DNA of 64,000 nt from Paraburkholderia haematera (GTDB taxonomy: Bacteria > Pseudomonadota > Gammaproteobacteria > Burkholderiales > Burkholderiaceae). Below the pieces are notes generated by a model that worked only from the letters and a program-made list of their open reading frames with translations, was not told the DNA's origin and made no database searches. Positions within the stretch are counted from its first letter, which is position 1, and every line of letters starts with the position of its first letter. Positions 33,383 through 43,630 of this stretch are shown here, piece by piece. The DNA lies in the NCBI RefSeq assembly GCF_905220975.1, contig NZ_CAJNBK010000022.1, forward strand, positions 52,881 to 116,880, given 5' to 3'. The translations under genes and the position numbers were made by a program.

Positions 33383-35782
33383 ATGCTCAACTTCGCTCTG
33401 CGAAGGCTGCCCTTTTGCGCCCGCCGCGGCGCCCGGCGCATTCCATCCGGTCGACGACCGCTGTCGCGGCTGCCGCTGCCGTATTTTCCGGCGTATTGGC
33501 CAGTGCTAGTTCCGGCATTCGTGCCGGCATTTATCGCCTCACCGGCTCATGCGCAAAGCGCGCCCGCCGACGCCACGCTGCCTGCTGTCAGCGTCACCGC
33601 CAACGCCAATGCAGTCGCTACCCCGCGCACCGTCGACCCTAACCTGCCGGCCTCGGTCGAGACCGTGACGCGCGCACAGTTCGACAACTGGAATGTCGTC
33701 AACACCGAAGACGTGTTGAAGTACATGCCGAACCTCGCCGTGCGCAAGCGCTTTATCGGCGATCTGAATTCGATTATCGCCGTGCGCGGCACCAGCAACA
33801 CACAGAGCGCGCGTGGCCTCGTCTACGCGGACGGCCTGCTGCTCAGCAATCTGCTTGGCAACAGTTATTCGTTTCCGCCACGCTGGTCGATGGTGTCTCC
33901 GGACGATATCCAGCAGGTGGACGTGATCTACGGGCCGTTTTCCGCGCTCTACCCGGGCAATTCGCTGGGCGCCACGGTGCTCATCAGCACTCGCATGCCG
34001 AAGAAATTCGAAGCCAATGCGGATGTCAAAGCCTTCACGCAGCATTTCAGCCTGTTCGGCGTGAATCAGAATTTCAATGGCAGCGAGGCGAGCGCTTCGC
34101 TCGGCAACCGGATCGGGAAGTTCTCGTTTTTGCTGGGTGTGAATCACCTCGAGAACACGAGCCAGCCGTTGCAATTCGCCACGCTCGCCAAGTCCAGCAC
34201 GCCCGCGAAAGCCGGCGATACGCCGGTTACCGGCGCGTACTTCTACAACAACCAGACCAATACGCCGACCGCGGTGCTCGGCGTGAACGGCGAAGGGATC
34301 GAACACACGGTGCAGGACCAGTTCAAGCTGAAGATGCAGTACGACTTCACGTCGACCCTGCAGGCCGCCTTCACGCTCGGCTACTGGCACCAGACCTATA
34401 ACAGCACGACGTCGAGTTTCCTGCGCGACGCGAACGGCAACCCCGTATACAGCGGCAAGGTCGCGATCGGCGGCTACGAATACACGATTCCGGCGGCCGC
34501 CCTCGCCCCGAGTCTCGGCCACAGCGAGAACTGGCTGTACGGCCTCACGCTGAAAACCCGCAACGCCACCGGTTGGAACGGCGAAGCGATCGCTTCGTAC
34601 TACGACGTCAGCAATAGCGTGGCGCGCACCGCGAGTTCGGGTGTGCCGGGCAACGGCCCCGGCACGGTGATCTTCGGCGACGGCACAGGCTGGAAGACGC
34701 TCGATCTGCGCAGCACTTACACGCCCGTCAACCCACAAGCGGGGTTGACGAACCACGCGCTGAGCTTCGGCTATCACTACGACAACTACTACCTCGACAA
34801 CGAGAGTTACAACACGCTGAACTGGCGCGACGGCGCGGCCACGTCATTCGCCAATGCGTTCGCCGGCAAGACGCAGACTCAGGCGCTGTACGCGCAGGAT
34901 GCGTGGCACTTTCTGCCACGCTGGAAACTGGTCTACGGCGTACGGTACGAAGACTGGCAAGCCTATGGCGGTTCACAGACGCTGCCCGGCAGGGCCTTTC
35001 CGTACAGCGACGCGAACCAGCATCATTTCTCGCCGAAAGCCTCGTTGTCATTCGATGTCACCGACGATCTGATCTTGCGCGCTTCTATCGGCCGCGCCTA
35101 TCGGTTCCCGACGGTGGGCGAGATGTTCCAGGGGCAAATCAACGGTTCGTCGATCGTCAACAACAATCCGAACCTGAAGCCTGAAGACGATCTCTCGAAA
35201 GAGCTGACCGCCGAATGGGCACATTGGAATGGCGTGTTCCGCTTCTCGCTGTTTCAGGACGACGTGAAGAACACAATCTTCAGCCAGACCGATACGACCG
35301 TGATTCCTAACGTGACGAACTTCCAGAACATCGGCAAGGTGCGTTCGCGAGGCGTCGAAACGAGTTACGCCGGGCAGGACGTATTCGTGCGCGGCCTCGA
35401 TCTGCTGGCGAGCGTGGCGTACACGCAGTCGAAGATCATCGCGAATGCGCAGAACCCGGCGACCGTCGGCAAATACTTCTATCGGATTCCGCTGTGGCGC
35501 GCCAATCTCGCCGCGACGTATCACATCGACGAACGTGCGGCGCTCACGCTCGCCGCGCGTTACTCCGGCCGCGAATACAACACGCTCACCAACACCGACA
35601 CGAATCCCAATGTTTTTGGCGGCACCAGTTCGTACACGGTGGCAGACGCGAAGTTCACGTTCAAGCCGACAAAACTGAGTGAAGTCAGCATCGGCGTCGA
35701 CAACCTCTTCGACGCGCGCTATTTCGTCTATCACCCGTATCCGGGCCGCACGTTCTACGTGGAAGCGAAGCTGCGCATGTGA
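33383..35782 (+). CDS. TonB-dependent outer-membrane receptor (probable metal/copper uptake)
   Basis: The 799-residue protein has an unusually long, Arg-rich N-terminus before the signal helix (cleavage near SPAHAQ, residue ~59). A plug domain follows (ETVTRAQFDNWNVVNTEDVL, IAVRGTSNTQ, DDIQQVDVIYGPFSALYPGN), then a 22-strand barrel ending in VEAKLRM. The DNA before it ends in AAGGAAAC, a fair ribosome binding site. The neighbours (DUF2946, PepSY and PCuAC proteins) suggest copper or another transition metal rather than a siderophore. No TonB box could be assigned with certainty. Confidence 0.9.
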   Translation: MLNFALRRLPFCARRGARRIPSGRRPLSRLPLPYFPAYWPVLVPAFVPAFIASPAHAQSAPADATLPAVSVTANANAVATPRTVDPNLPASVETVTRAQFDNWNVVNTEDVLKYMPNLAVRKRFIGDLNSIIAVRGTSNTQSARGLVYADGLLLSNLLGNSYSFPPRWSMVSPDDIQQVDVIYGPFSALYPGNSLGATVLISTRMPKKFEANADVKAFTQHFSLFGVNQNFNGSEASASLGNRIGKFSFLLGVNHLENTSQPLQFATLAKSSTPAKAGDTPVTGAYFYNNQTNTPTAVLGVNGEGIEHTVQDQFKLKMQYDFTSTLQAAFTLGYWHQTYNSTTSSFLRDANGNPVYSGKVAIGGYEYTIPAAALAPSLGHSENWLYGLTLKTRNATGWNGEAIASYYDVSNSVARTASSGVPGNGPGTVIFGDGTGWKTLDLRSTYTPVNPQAGLTNHALSFGYHYDNYYLDNESYNTLNWRDGAATSFANAFAGKTQTQALYAQDAWHFLPRWKLVYGVRYEDWQAYGGSQTLPGRAFPYSDANQHHFSPKASLSFDVTDDLILRASIGRAYRFPTVGEMFQGQINGSSIVNNNPNLKPEDDLSKELTAEWAHWNGVFRFSLFQDDVKNTIFSQTDTTVIPNVTNFQNIGKVRSRGVETSYAGQDVFVRGLDLLASVAYTQSKIIANAQNPATVGKYFYRIPLWRANLAATYHIDERAALTLAARYSGREYNTLTNTDTNPNVFGGTSSYTVADAKFTFKPTKLSEVSIGVDNLFDARYFVYHPYPGRTFYVEAKLRM

Positions 35783-35931
35783 ACACGCGATCGGCATGCG
35801 CGTGGTGCGCTCGTGTTGTGCTCGCCAGGCGCTCGATGCGCCCGATGTGCTCGATGCATCCGCGAGTTGCAAACCCGCGCATGCATCGCTGCGCATGCCG
35901 ATCGACCCACAATTTTCTTCAGGAGGATTGA

Positions 35932-37470
35932 ATGTCCACCACCACCGCTCAACGCACGACTTCGGCAACGGGCGCCACGAGTGCCACAAGCGCCGGCTAC
36001 CGGACCCTCTGGCGCTGGCACTTTTACGCGGGCCTCTTTGTGATGCCGTTTCTGGTGGTGCTCGCGATCACCGGCACGCTGTATTGCTTCCAACCGCAAA
36101 TCGAGCCGCTGCTTTACCCGCATCGTCTGATCGTCGAACCGCAAGCCACGCCCAGATTGACTGAAGATGCCTTGCTTGCCAAAGCTCGCGCGGCAATGCC
36201 GGGCGACGCGCGCGCGGTGACGGCGCCCATTGCGAACGCACCGGATCGCAGCACCGAGTTCATCTTTCGTCTCGCCAATGGTGAAAAGCAGAGTGTCTAT
36301 CTGAACCCATACAGCGGCGAAGTATTAGGCACGCTGAGCGTCGAGCGCCGCTTCATGCAGGTGGATCGCATGCTTCATCGCAAGCTGCTGCTCGGCAAAC
36401 CAGGCGAGTTACTGATGGAGTTGGCCGCATGCTGGACACTCGTGATGATCGGCACCGGCATCGCACTCTGGTGGCCGCGCGAGAAAACCACTGCACGCGC
36501 GGCGCTGGTGCCACGTTTCTCACTGCAAGGCCGCGCGCTTTGGAAGAACCTGCACGCCGTGATGGGCATCTGGCTCGCGCTCGGCGCGCTCGTATTCGTG
36601 CTGAGCGGTCTGCCGTGGACGGGTTCGTGGGGTAAGCAGTTCAAGGCACTCGCGAGCGCCGCCAATCTTGGCGCGCCGCCGGGATCGTGGGGCGGCCTGC
36701 CGTTGCGCTCCACCTTGCCTGGCATGCACGCCGGCGAACCTCCTGGCACTGCGGATACAAGCGCCGAAACGCAAGCGGCTCACGGAGCCCACACTGTCCA
36801 GCCATCAGTCCATGAACACGACGAGCACAGCGCCCACGCGGCGAACATGGATTCGATGCCGGGCATGGTGATGGACGACCTGCCCTTGCCGCTCACGCCA
36901 TGGGCCGTGGGCAACACGCCAGTACCGCAATCCGCCGACGCACACACGGCGCAGACGCTGCCGCTCGGACGCGTCGTTGCGCTCGTCGCATCGCTCGGTG
37001 TGCCGAGCGGTTACGACATCGTGTTGCCCGCCTCCGTTACGGGCGTCTACACCGTCTCGTACTTTCCCGCCGACCCGAAAGACGAGCGCACGCTGTACAT
37101 CGACCAATACAGCGGCGCGGTGCTGAAAGACATTCGTTACGGCGACTACGGCGCGGTGTCGAAGGCCGTTTCGTACGGTACGTCGTTGCATATGGGCCGC
37201 TATTTCGGCGTTGCCAATCAGATCCTCTGCGCCGCGATTTCACTTGGGCTTGCGGGGATGGCCGTGACCGGCTGCGTGATGTGGTGGAAGCGGCGCCCGC
37301 AGCGCTCGCTCGGCGCGCCCTCCCGCGAGCGCGCCGCGCCGCCGATGCGCGGCTGGAAAACCGGCCTGGTTCTGCTCGGCATCGTCTTCCCATTGATGGG
37401 CGCCACACTGCTCGCGGTGTGGCTCGCCGACCGCACGCTTTTTGGCCGCGCCGCGCGGCAATCTGCTTAA
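35932..37470 (+). CDS. PepSY-associated transmembrane protein (probable metal reductase/uptake partner)
   Basis: The ATG follows an AGGAGG site. The 512-residue protein has the PepSY-TM layout: a first helix (FVMPFLVVLAITGTLYCFQP), a PepSY-like domain, further helices (LVMIGTGIALWW, VMGIWLALGALVFVLSGLPW), a second PepSY-like domain, and a final helix near 485-500. A His/Met/Asp-rich loop at about residues 283-325 (EHDEHSAHAAN, MDSMPGMVMDD) looks like a copper-binding segment. In related operons such proteins reduce or release metal in the periplasm. It follows the TonB receptor by 149 bp. Confidence 0.87.
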   Translation: MSTTTAQRTTSATGATSATSAGYRTLWRWHFYAGLFVMPFLVVLAITGTLYCFQPQIEPLLYPHRLIVEPQATPRLTEDALLAKARAAMPGDARAVTAPIANAPDRSTEFIFRLANGEKQSVYLNPYSGEVLGTLSVERRFMQVDRMLHRKLLLGKPGELLMELAACWTLVMIGTGIALWWPREKTTARAALVPRFSLQGRALWKNLHAVMGIWLALGALVFVLSGLPWTGSWGKQFKALASAANLGAPPGSWGGLPLRSTLPGMHAGEPPGTADTSAETQAAHGAHTVQPSVHEHDEHSAHAANMDSMPGMVMDDLPLPLTPWAVGNTPVPQSADAHTAQTLPLGRVVALVASLGVPSGYDIVLPASVTGVYTVSYFPADPKDERTLYIDQYSGAVLKDIRYGDYGAVSKAVSYGTSLHMGRYFGVANQILCAAISLGLAGMAVTGCVMWWKRRPQRSLGAPSRERAAPPMRGWKTGLVLLGIVFPLMGATLLAVWLADRTLFGRAARQSA

Positions 37471-37506
37471 TGCTTCATTTCCGCTGACAGAACCAAGGAG
37501 CACATC

Positions 37507-37707
37507 ATGAAGACGTCACGCCAACTTCTACTCGCCGCCTTGCTGTGCGGATCATCTATTCAGGCCTTCGCAGGCGCCGCGGCAACCGCAAGCGTATCGG
37601 GCTGCTGGATCCGCGCCTTGCCGGGCGATCTGCCGTCGGGCGGCTATTTCAAGGCCGTCAATGCGGACAGCGGGCGCGTCAGGCTGAAGCCCAGGCACAT
37701 CAGTTAG
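37507..37707 (+). pseudogene. PCuAC-type copper chaperone, truncated
   Basis: After an AAGGAGC site the frame encodes a signal peptide (MKTSRQLLLAALLCGSSIQA) and the start of a PCu(A)C domain (ASVSGCWIRALPGDLPSGGY, FKAVNA). It then runs about 14 residues into unrelated sequence and stops at 37705-37707. The full family domain needs ~120 residues including a His/Met copper site (H-x10-M…H-x-M), which is lost. The break coincides with the start of the transposase remnant at about 37674, so an insertion or recombination cut the gene. A full-length copy would deliver copper to cytochrome oxidase. Confidence 0.82.
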
Positions 37708-38346
37708 CCCTCGACATGCGCACGCTCACCCAGTGGCTCAGTCATGACATCCTGGCGCTGGCGGGGCCGGCCCTTGCCACGCGACAGACGCTGTTCGACG
37801 TCGTCGTCCAGGAGCTCGCCGCCCGCGAGCCGCAGGATGCGCGACGCATCCGCCCGGTGCGCGTTGCGCTGCAGAGCCAGCGTGATGACCTGTTGGCGTT
37901 CGCCGGCGTGCTCGATGCGAAACTCGCCGGGATCGCGCAGGCCGCGGGCGTCCCCGACGATCTAGTGCGCGCCGCTTGCCTATTGCACCGCAATGCCGAC
38001 CACATCGCGCGCGTACTGGCAAGGCTGGGGGCGGTTACGATCAAAACTGGGCAGCCAGTTCCACGCCGTCTTCGCCGCCGTCGCCCAGGTCATAGAACAC
38101 ACGCCGCGCAGCAGTGCGCTGGTGGAAAACCTCAACTCGCGGCTGCACAACTACTTCACGCTGCGGCGCCATATGGGCAACTCGTACCTTGACCTGCAGC
38201 GGTTCTTCCTGAACCATCGGCGCTTCCTGCGCAGCCGGCGAGCTCAACGCAACGACAGGAGCCCGCGTGAGCTGACGACCGATCAGAATCATCCGCACTG
38301 GCTCACGCTGCTCGGGCTCGGTCCTCGTCAGCCTCAGCGGACCTGA
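37674..38346 (+). pseudogene. Transposase remnant with frameshift, left edge of the island
   Basis: Two plus-strand frames together resemble the C-terminal half of a transposase. The first reads MRTLTQWLSHDILALAGPAL…HRNADHIARVLARLGA to about 38030. The second, +1 shifted, reads SQFHAVFAAVAQVIEHTPRS, SALVENLNSRLHNYFTLRRH and LDLQRFFLNHRRFLRSRRAQ, ending HPHWLTLLGL at 38346. The N-terminus and both IS ends are missing. I cannot name the IS family. It separates the GC-rich left part from the AT-richer island. Confidence 0.75.
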
Positions 38347-38370
38347 AGCGGGGAGGTCCACGACCTCCAT

Positions 38371-38844
38371 TTATATTGCATTGCTAGCTAATCTGGCCTT
38401 AACAGGCGGGACGACGTTCGTCCGTGTCACCCAAATTCGGCCGATTCTGAACCACGCCGTATGATCTTGATCGTCGACTATGAGTTCAAGTACGAACTTA
38501 TCGTTTGCGATAGCACAGGCGACGGGCTCGAACCAGGTTGCCAACGAATCTGCATTGACGGCAATCGCGATCTTCGCTCTCCCATCGGCTCCTGGCTTGA
38601 TTTGCAGAAGCGTGTCTGCCTCCAACAGTTTCAGCGCCTGAATGTGCAGAAGAAGCGTCTGCCCGGCGGGGGTCGGAGTAACCCTGTCACGTATCAACAG
38701 TGGCGTTCCGAGAGCCTACTCCAGTGCAAGGATTCGCTGAAAGACCGCACTACGAGTGACGTTCAGCACGCGAGCCGCCCGGCCGAAATGCCGTGCTTCC
38801 GCAACCACAGCAAACGTTTCGAGCTGTTGCTGATCGATATTCAT
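38371..38844 (-). pseudogene. ArgP-like LysR regulator, interrupted and truncated
   Basis: From an ATG at 38844 the frame encodes a LysR helix-turn-helix (DQQQLETFAVVAEARHFGRA, RVLNVTRSAVFQRILALE), then a TAG. It continues in frame as ALGTPLLIRDRVTPTPAGQT and IAIAVNADSLATWFEPVACA, the latter being diagnostic of the ArgP/IciA group. Homology fades after about 38450 and the frame ends at 38371. Only ~145 of ~300 residues remain. ArgP normally senses lysine/arginine and activates a basic amino-acid exporter. It is a dead gene. Confidence 0.82.
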
Positions 38845-38955
38845 ATTTTAGAATCGTCACCGTGCCTGCACGACCAAGCGACCCGCGAAGCGGCTCCTCA
38901 TTGATAGGCGCAAACAAGTCGATCCCGCAACCCGTACGTTCCGACGACCGCCGTG

Positions 38956-39858
38956 CTACCCCCAGGTCTCATCATCAAGTACTGTTCCAAATCGACCCGC
39001 ACGAAATTCCGAGAACGCCTTAGAAAGCGAAGACGCACTTTCAAATACAAACGGTCCCTCCTGAAACACAGGCTCGTCAATTCGGGGACCGGCGAGCACG
39101 ACGAAATGGGAGGTACCAAGAGAAGCCAATCGCACAAGCGCCTCGCTATCTCCAGCGCCGGCGCAAACGGCCTGATCGCCATACTTGACAACTCCGTCCT
39201 GAGTTACCAACGTACCTTCAATTACATATATCCAGGCGTTCCACTGCGGTGCTAATGGAACAAACAGACTTTCTCCTTTGCGCGTGATAAAGCCGTCCAG
39301 CATCAGGACCGGTCTTGGAACCACTGCTGGCGATCTCGCACCGTTGAATTCGCCTACTACAACCCTTACTGTCCATCCTCGTCCCGTCACAACCGGAATA
39401 TCGCGAGCTTTCACTCGAAAAGAGTCTGGTTCGATCCATTTCATAGCAGCAGGAAGATTCACAAATATCTGCAAAGCGTGTATGTGCGCTGCGGAACTCT
39501 TCGGCTTTTGAGTGTGCAAAACACCACGTCCAGCAGTGGTCCAGTGAAGATCGCCTGCACCGAAAACCGTTGACTTGCCAAGCGAGTCAACACTGATCAT
39601 CTCACCAACAGTGTCTTCGAACGTGAGCGTCACCGCAGAAAAACCCGCATGCGGATGCACGTCGAACGTTGGTTCCCACATATGAAAATGATCGACCAGA
39701 ACAAACGGCGACATTGATTGCGCACCAAACTGCCGATATCGAAATTGCGAAATGGTGCAACCATTGCCCACTACGAGATGGGTACCGGCAACGGTTCTGG
39801 AGAAAACCAGATCATCGGCCGTCGACGTATTCACGTTGGCTCCGACGGGATTCATCAT
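38956..39858 (-). CDS. Pirin-family cupin protein
   Basis: The 300-residue protein has the two-cupin pirin fold. The N-terminal metal-site region reads FVLVDHFHMWEPTFDVHPHA (the H-x-H and H pattern), followed by GDLHWTTAGRGVLHTQKP. Both are well-kept pirin motifs, so iron binding is likely. Some bacterial pirins have quercetinase activity and others regulate metabolism; which applies is unknown. It is the first intact gene of the AT-richer island, on the opposite strand from the kynureninase group. Confidence 0.88.
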   Translation of the reverse strand: MMNPVGANVNTSTADDLVFSRTVAGTHLVVGNGCTISQFRYRQFGAQSMSPFVLVDHFHMWEPTFDVHPHAGFSAVTLTFEDTVGEMISVDSLGKSTVFGAGDLHWTTAGRGVLHTQKPKSSAAHIHALQIFVNLPAAMKWIEPDSFRVKARDIPVVTGRGWTVRVVVGEFNGARSPAVVPRPVLMLDGFITRKGESLFVPLAPQWNAWIYVIEGTLVTQDGVVKYGDQAVCAGAGDSEALVRLASLGTSHFVVLAGPRIDEPVFQEGPFVFESASSLSKAFSEFRAGRFGTVLDDETWG

Positions 39859-40682
39859 GAAGTGAGTCCGCTAAAGAATAGGTTGTTCGAAGATGACGGG
39901 CTGAAGTCTGCAGCGTCGGCGCCAATCGGAATATGGCGCTTTTCCATTGTCGTCCTGTACCAGCCTCGTCGAGTGGGGTTTCCTTTCGACCAAGTCTGCG
40001 CACACTGTATGTCAATGCGCCTTCCTTCTGAAAGCCACCCGCAGAGAAGCAATGTCTCGCCACTGGGAGGGTGCAGTAGACGCAGCTACGCCTTCACACG
40101 AGTAATGCACACACTCAAGGCTAGTAGCAGGTTGGCCAAATCTAGACGAGTTAGAGACGGGCCCTTCCACTTTTTCAATCATCCACCACTGCTTGACAAG
40201 AATCGGACGATGCTCCGGACCCCGACAGTAAAGAGAGAACGTCAATTCTCTGACAACCGTAGCCACTCGTTTCCAGACGCCAAACCGGACAGCAGACGAC
40301 CCATCGCGAGCATCCGGTTCGCCTTTCGAAACCCACCAAGTTCACACGGTAAGAGGAGAATGGCTAGCATCAGTGAACCGAAGCTTCGCCGAGCGGCCCC
40401 GTCTTCACCGTGGTATCTAAATTTTCAATATTGTTAATCGCCAAAGCGGTGTTGTTTGGCATTTTTTCGCCTCGTACAGTACGTTCACTACACGCACAGC
40501 GATCGTAAAAAAGTCGCCTACCCGTGCGGATGGCGAGATCGAAGGCTTGGATCCGCGACCGGATCGACACTATCAGTCGTCGGCGTCATCTAACCCTCGT
40601 CTATACCAGTCGAGCAGCTATTAAAGGCTCGACGTAGCGACGCAACTGCAATTGCACTTCTCCAGTACAGGATGAAAAGTAC
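39859..40682. other. Long intergenic region upstream of kynureninase (824 bp)
   Basis: Between the divergent pirin and kynureninase genes. Several frames of 60-85 codons exist on both strands (e.g. 40012-40266 minus), but none has a domain or a good ribosome binding site. The kynureninase promoter should lie in its right part. Probably includes decayed coding DNA that I cannot identify. Confidence 0.5.
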
Positions 40683-41912
40683 ATGATTACCCAAACTGAA
40701 TGCTTGGTACTTGACGCGGCTGACACCTTGGCAGACCGCCGCTCGCGTTTTGACCTGCCCCCAGACACGATTTATCTAGACGGTAACTCGCTTGGTGCCA
40801 TGCCAGCGAATGTGCCTGGCCGTATTAAACAAACACTTGAGCAAGAATGGGCCCGCGGCCTGATCCGCTCTTGGAACGACGCTAATTGGTATCCGGCGCC
40901 ACAGCGCACCGGCAACAAGATCGCCACACTTACCGGCGCCGAACAAGGCGAAATCATCGTCGCCGATTCCACCTCCGTAAATCTCTTCAAGGTTCTGGTC
41001 GCAGCTAAACGGATGCGAGCCGGGCGTCGCGTAATTCTTGCAGAAAAAACGAACTTTCCGACGAACGTCTACATTGCCACAAGCGTCGCGCAATTAACGA
41101 ACAGCGAATTGCGCTGCGTAGATCCAGACGAGGTGCTCGCCACAATTGACGAGAACACAGCAGTCGTCTCACTGACGCACGTGAACTACAGGACAGGGAA
41201 ACGGTATGACATGGAGGCTATCACCCGTAGAGCACACGAAGTCGGGGCATTGATTGTTTGGGACCTATGCCACTCAGTCGGAGCGATGCCGATTCATCTG
41301 AATCGTAGCCAAGTCGACTTCGCTGTCGGCTGCGGCTACAAGTACCTAAACGGTGGCCCGGGTGCACCATCATTTGTTTTCGTTGCACGTCGTCATCTCG
41401 ATTCTGTCCAACAGCCGCTTACCGGTTGGCATGGACATGCCAGACCGTTCGACTTTACGCACGAATACGTTCCTCATTCCGGCATTGAACGAATGCTAAC
41501 CGGCACTGCGCCGCAAATCGGAATCCTCACGCTTGAGGCCGCATTGGAGGTATTCGACGGTATCGACCTAGACGTCCTTCGCGACAAAAGCGTGTCCCTC
41601 GGTAACCTCTTTATCGAACTGGTCGATCAGGAACTCGAAGGTCTAGGCTTCTCAGTAATTTCTCCCCGTGATGCACAAGAACGAGGCAGTCAAGTTTCTT
41701 TGTTGCATGAACAAGCGCACGCAATTACACAGGCACTGATCTCACGCAACGTAATCAACGGTTTTCGAGCGCCTGACGTCCTTCGTTTTGGCTTGGCACC
41801 GCTCTATGTACGCCACATCGACGTTTGGAACACCATCACAGCGCTTAGGGAAATCACCGAAACACGGGCGTGGGACAGCGACGCATTCAAGATTCGCAAG
41901 GCAGTTTCCTAA
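40683..41912 (+). CDS. kynU: Kynureninase
   Basis: The 409-residue PLP enzyme has the kynureninase landmarks: IYLDGNSLGAMP near residue 30, the phosphate-binding ADSTSVNLFKVL (95-106), D194 and H197 in IVWDLCHSVGAMP, and the Schiff-base lysine K220 in GCGYKYLNGGPGAP. It hydrolyses kynurenine to anthranilate and alanine, or 3-hydroxykynurenine to 3-hydroxyanthranilate. The 3-hydroxyanthranilate dioxygenase gene at 54674 is in the same island, favouring the latter or an analogue. No kynA or kynB genes are adjacent. It leads a plus-strand group with a permease and a porin. Confidence 0.95.
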   Translation: MITQTECLVLDAADTLADRRSRFDLPPDTIYLDGNSLGAMPANVPGRIKQTLEQEWARGLIRSWNDANWYPAPQRTGNKIATLTGAEQGEIIVADSTSVNLFKVLVAAKRMRAGRRVILAEKTNFPTNVYIATSVAQLTNSELRCVDPDEVLATIDENTAVVSLTHVNYRTGKRYDMEAITRRAHEVGALIVWDLCHSVGAMPIHLNRSQVDFAVGCGYKYLNGGPGAPSFVFVARRHLDSVQQPLTGWHGHARPFDFTHEYVPHSGIERMLTGTAPQIGILTLEAALEVFDGIDLDVLRDKSVSLGNLFIELVDQELEGLGFSVISPRDAQERGSQVSLLHEQAHAITQALISRNVINGFRAPDVLRFGLAPLYVRHIDVWNTITALREITETRAWDSDAFKIRKAVS

Positions 41913-41994
41913 GATGCAGTGAATTCCCACTAGAACGAAGCACGGGCGGCAAACGGCAACGAGTGCCGAGCCGCCTCAGCCAGGAGATAAAGCC

Positions 41995-43413
41995 ATGACC
42001 CAGCAGCACCGGCGCTTCGACACAATTGTCGATCGCGAAAAGGGACTTCACCGCAGTTTGTCCACCGGACAGCTATCGATGATTGCGATAGGAGGCGCTA
42101 TCGGTACCGGACTCTTTCTCGGTAGCGGCTTCGCTATTGGTTTCGCTGGACCCAGCGTATTGATAAGTTACGCAATCGGCGCCCTGATCGCATTGCTACT
42201 CATGGGGTGTCTAGCCGAAATGACTGTCGCACATCCCGTCTCCGGATCCTTTGGAGCCTACGCCGAGTACTACATTGGCCCTCTCGCTGGGTTCCTCGTA
42301 CGGTACGCGTACTGGTCGTCTCTCGTTTTTGCCGTAGGCACAGAGGTTACAGCCATCGCCGTATACATGAAGTACTGGTTTCCCAGCGTGCCAGGATGGT
42401 ACTGGATCATCGGCTTTTCTGCTGCACTGATTGGCATCAACTTGCTGAGCGTCAAGGTATTTGGCGCCGTTGAATATGTCTTTTCCATGATGAAGATCAT
42501 CGCGATCGTTGGCTTCATTATTCTCGGTGCCTACGTCGTATTCTCCTCAACGTCTAGTTCAGGAGTCGGGTTCTCTAACTACACGTCTCATGGCGGATTT
42601 TTCCCGAAGGGCGTGTGGGGAACTTGGGTAGCAGTGATCGTGGCAATCATCAGCTATCTGAGCATCGAAATGATCGCGGTGGCCGCCGGCGAGGCACACG
42701 ATCCTCAAGTGGCCATTACCAAAGCGTTTCGAGTAACGATGCTCCGACTCGTCATCTTCTATCTGCTGACCCTCGCTCTGATGCTGGCGATAGTCCCGTG
42801 GAATCTAGCAGGCACGGACGAAAGTCCCTTTGTCAGGGTGATGGCCGCCACGCAAATACCGGGCGCAGCTGGTGCAATCAACTTTGTGATTCTCGTTGCG
42901 GCTCTATCTGCCATGAACAGCCAGCTGTACATCGCCACGCGCATGATGTTCAGTCTGTCTCGCGCGGGCCAGGCGCCGCGTCTCTTTGGACGGTTGAATT
43001 CCCGAGGTATTCCTGGATCTGCACTTTTCCTGTCAACAATCGGTATAGCACTAGCCACAGCATTGAACCTGATTTATCCGGGCACTGCCTTCGTACTGAT
43101 GTTGTCCGTGTCGATGTTCGGAGCCATGTTCGCATGGTTGATGATTTTCGTTACGCACCTGTTTTTTCGGCGGCGGAATCGTGATGCCCTGCTCGTATTT
43201 CGGATGTGGGGCTTCCCTGTTACCACGATTTTCGGAATTCTTTTAATAATTTCGTCACTTATCACGACATACTTCACACGTGAGTTCAAGATGACGCTCA
43301 TTACGGGTGTTCCGTTTCTTCTAATCCTATCCCTCATTTATTTCACGTGGTTTAGAAAAAACGAATCAACAAAATCATCTCTTATCTCTCAAGCACTCGA
43401 ACAGGAAAATTGA
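41995..43413 (+). CDS. Amino-acid permease (APC superfamily, AAT type)
   Basis: The 472-residue protein has 12 helices and the AAT-family signature at the start: LHRSLSTGQLSMIAIGGAIG, then TGLFLGSGFAIGFAGPSVLI. The consensus-like EMTVAHPVSGSFGAYAEYY follows. This group imports amino acids such as aromatic ones, GABA or proline by proton symport. It is 82 bp after kynureninase on the same strand, so kynurenine, tryptophan or a related amino acid is the likely cargo; that is inference. Confidence 0.92.
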   Translation: MTQQHRRFDTIVDREKGLHRSLSTGQLSMIAIGGAIGTGLFLGSGFAIGFAGPSVLISYAIGALIALLLMGCLAEMTVAHPVSGSFGAYAEYYIGPLAGFLVRYAYWSSLVFAVGTEVTAIAVYMKYWFPSVPGWYWIIGFSAALIGINLLSVKVFGAVEYVFSMMKIIAIVGFIILGAYVVFSSTSSSGVGFSNYTSHGGFFPKGVWGTWVAVIVAIISYLSIEMIAVAAGEAHDPQVAITKAFRVTMLRLVIFYLLTLALMLAIVPWNLAGTDESPFVRVMAATQIPGAAGAINFVILVAALSAMNSQLYIATRMMFSLSRAGQAPRLFGRLNSRGIPGSALFLSTIGIALATALNLIYPGTAFVLMLSVSMFGAMFAWLMIFVTHLFFRRRNRDALLVFRMWGFPVTTIFGILLIISSLITTYFTREFKMTLITGVPFLLILSLIYFTWFRKNESTKSSLISQALEQEN

Positions 43414-43630
43414 GCCGCGGGGAACCGTTTCGTCAAATCCGCCTCGGAACCAGCTGACTGATTGTGCCTAAATTCGCAACGATGGCGGCACTCAAGGTCG
43501 CCGTCATCCCTGTTGCAAACATTCGGCCCGCACAAGATGAGTCATCAATAAAAATACAATTCGCCATTAAATACCTTCATAAAATCATTATAAAATAATC
43601 GTCAACGCAAAACATTTTCAGGAGACAAAA

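Noticed and set aside
40440..40466. Hairpin GCCAAA/TTTGGC followed by a T-run
   Set aside because: Only a 6-bp stem and no plus-strand gene upstream to terminate.
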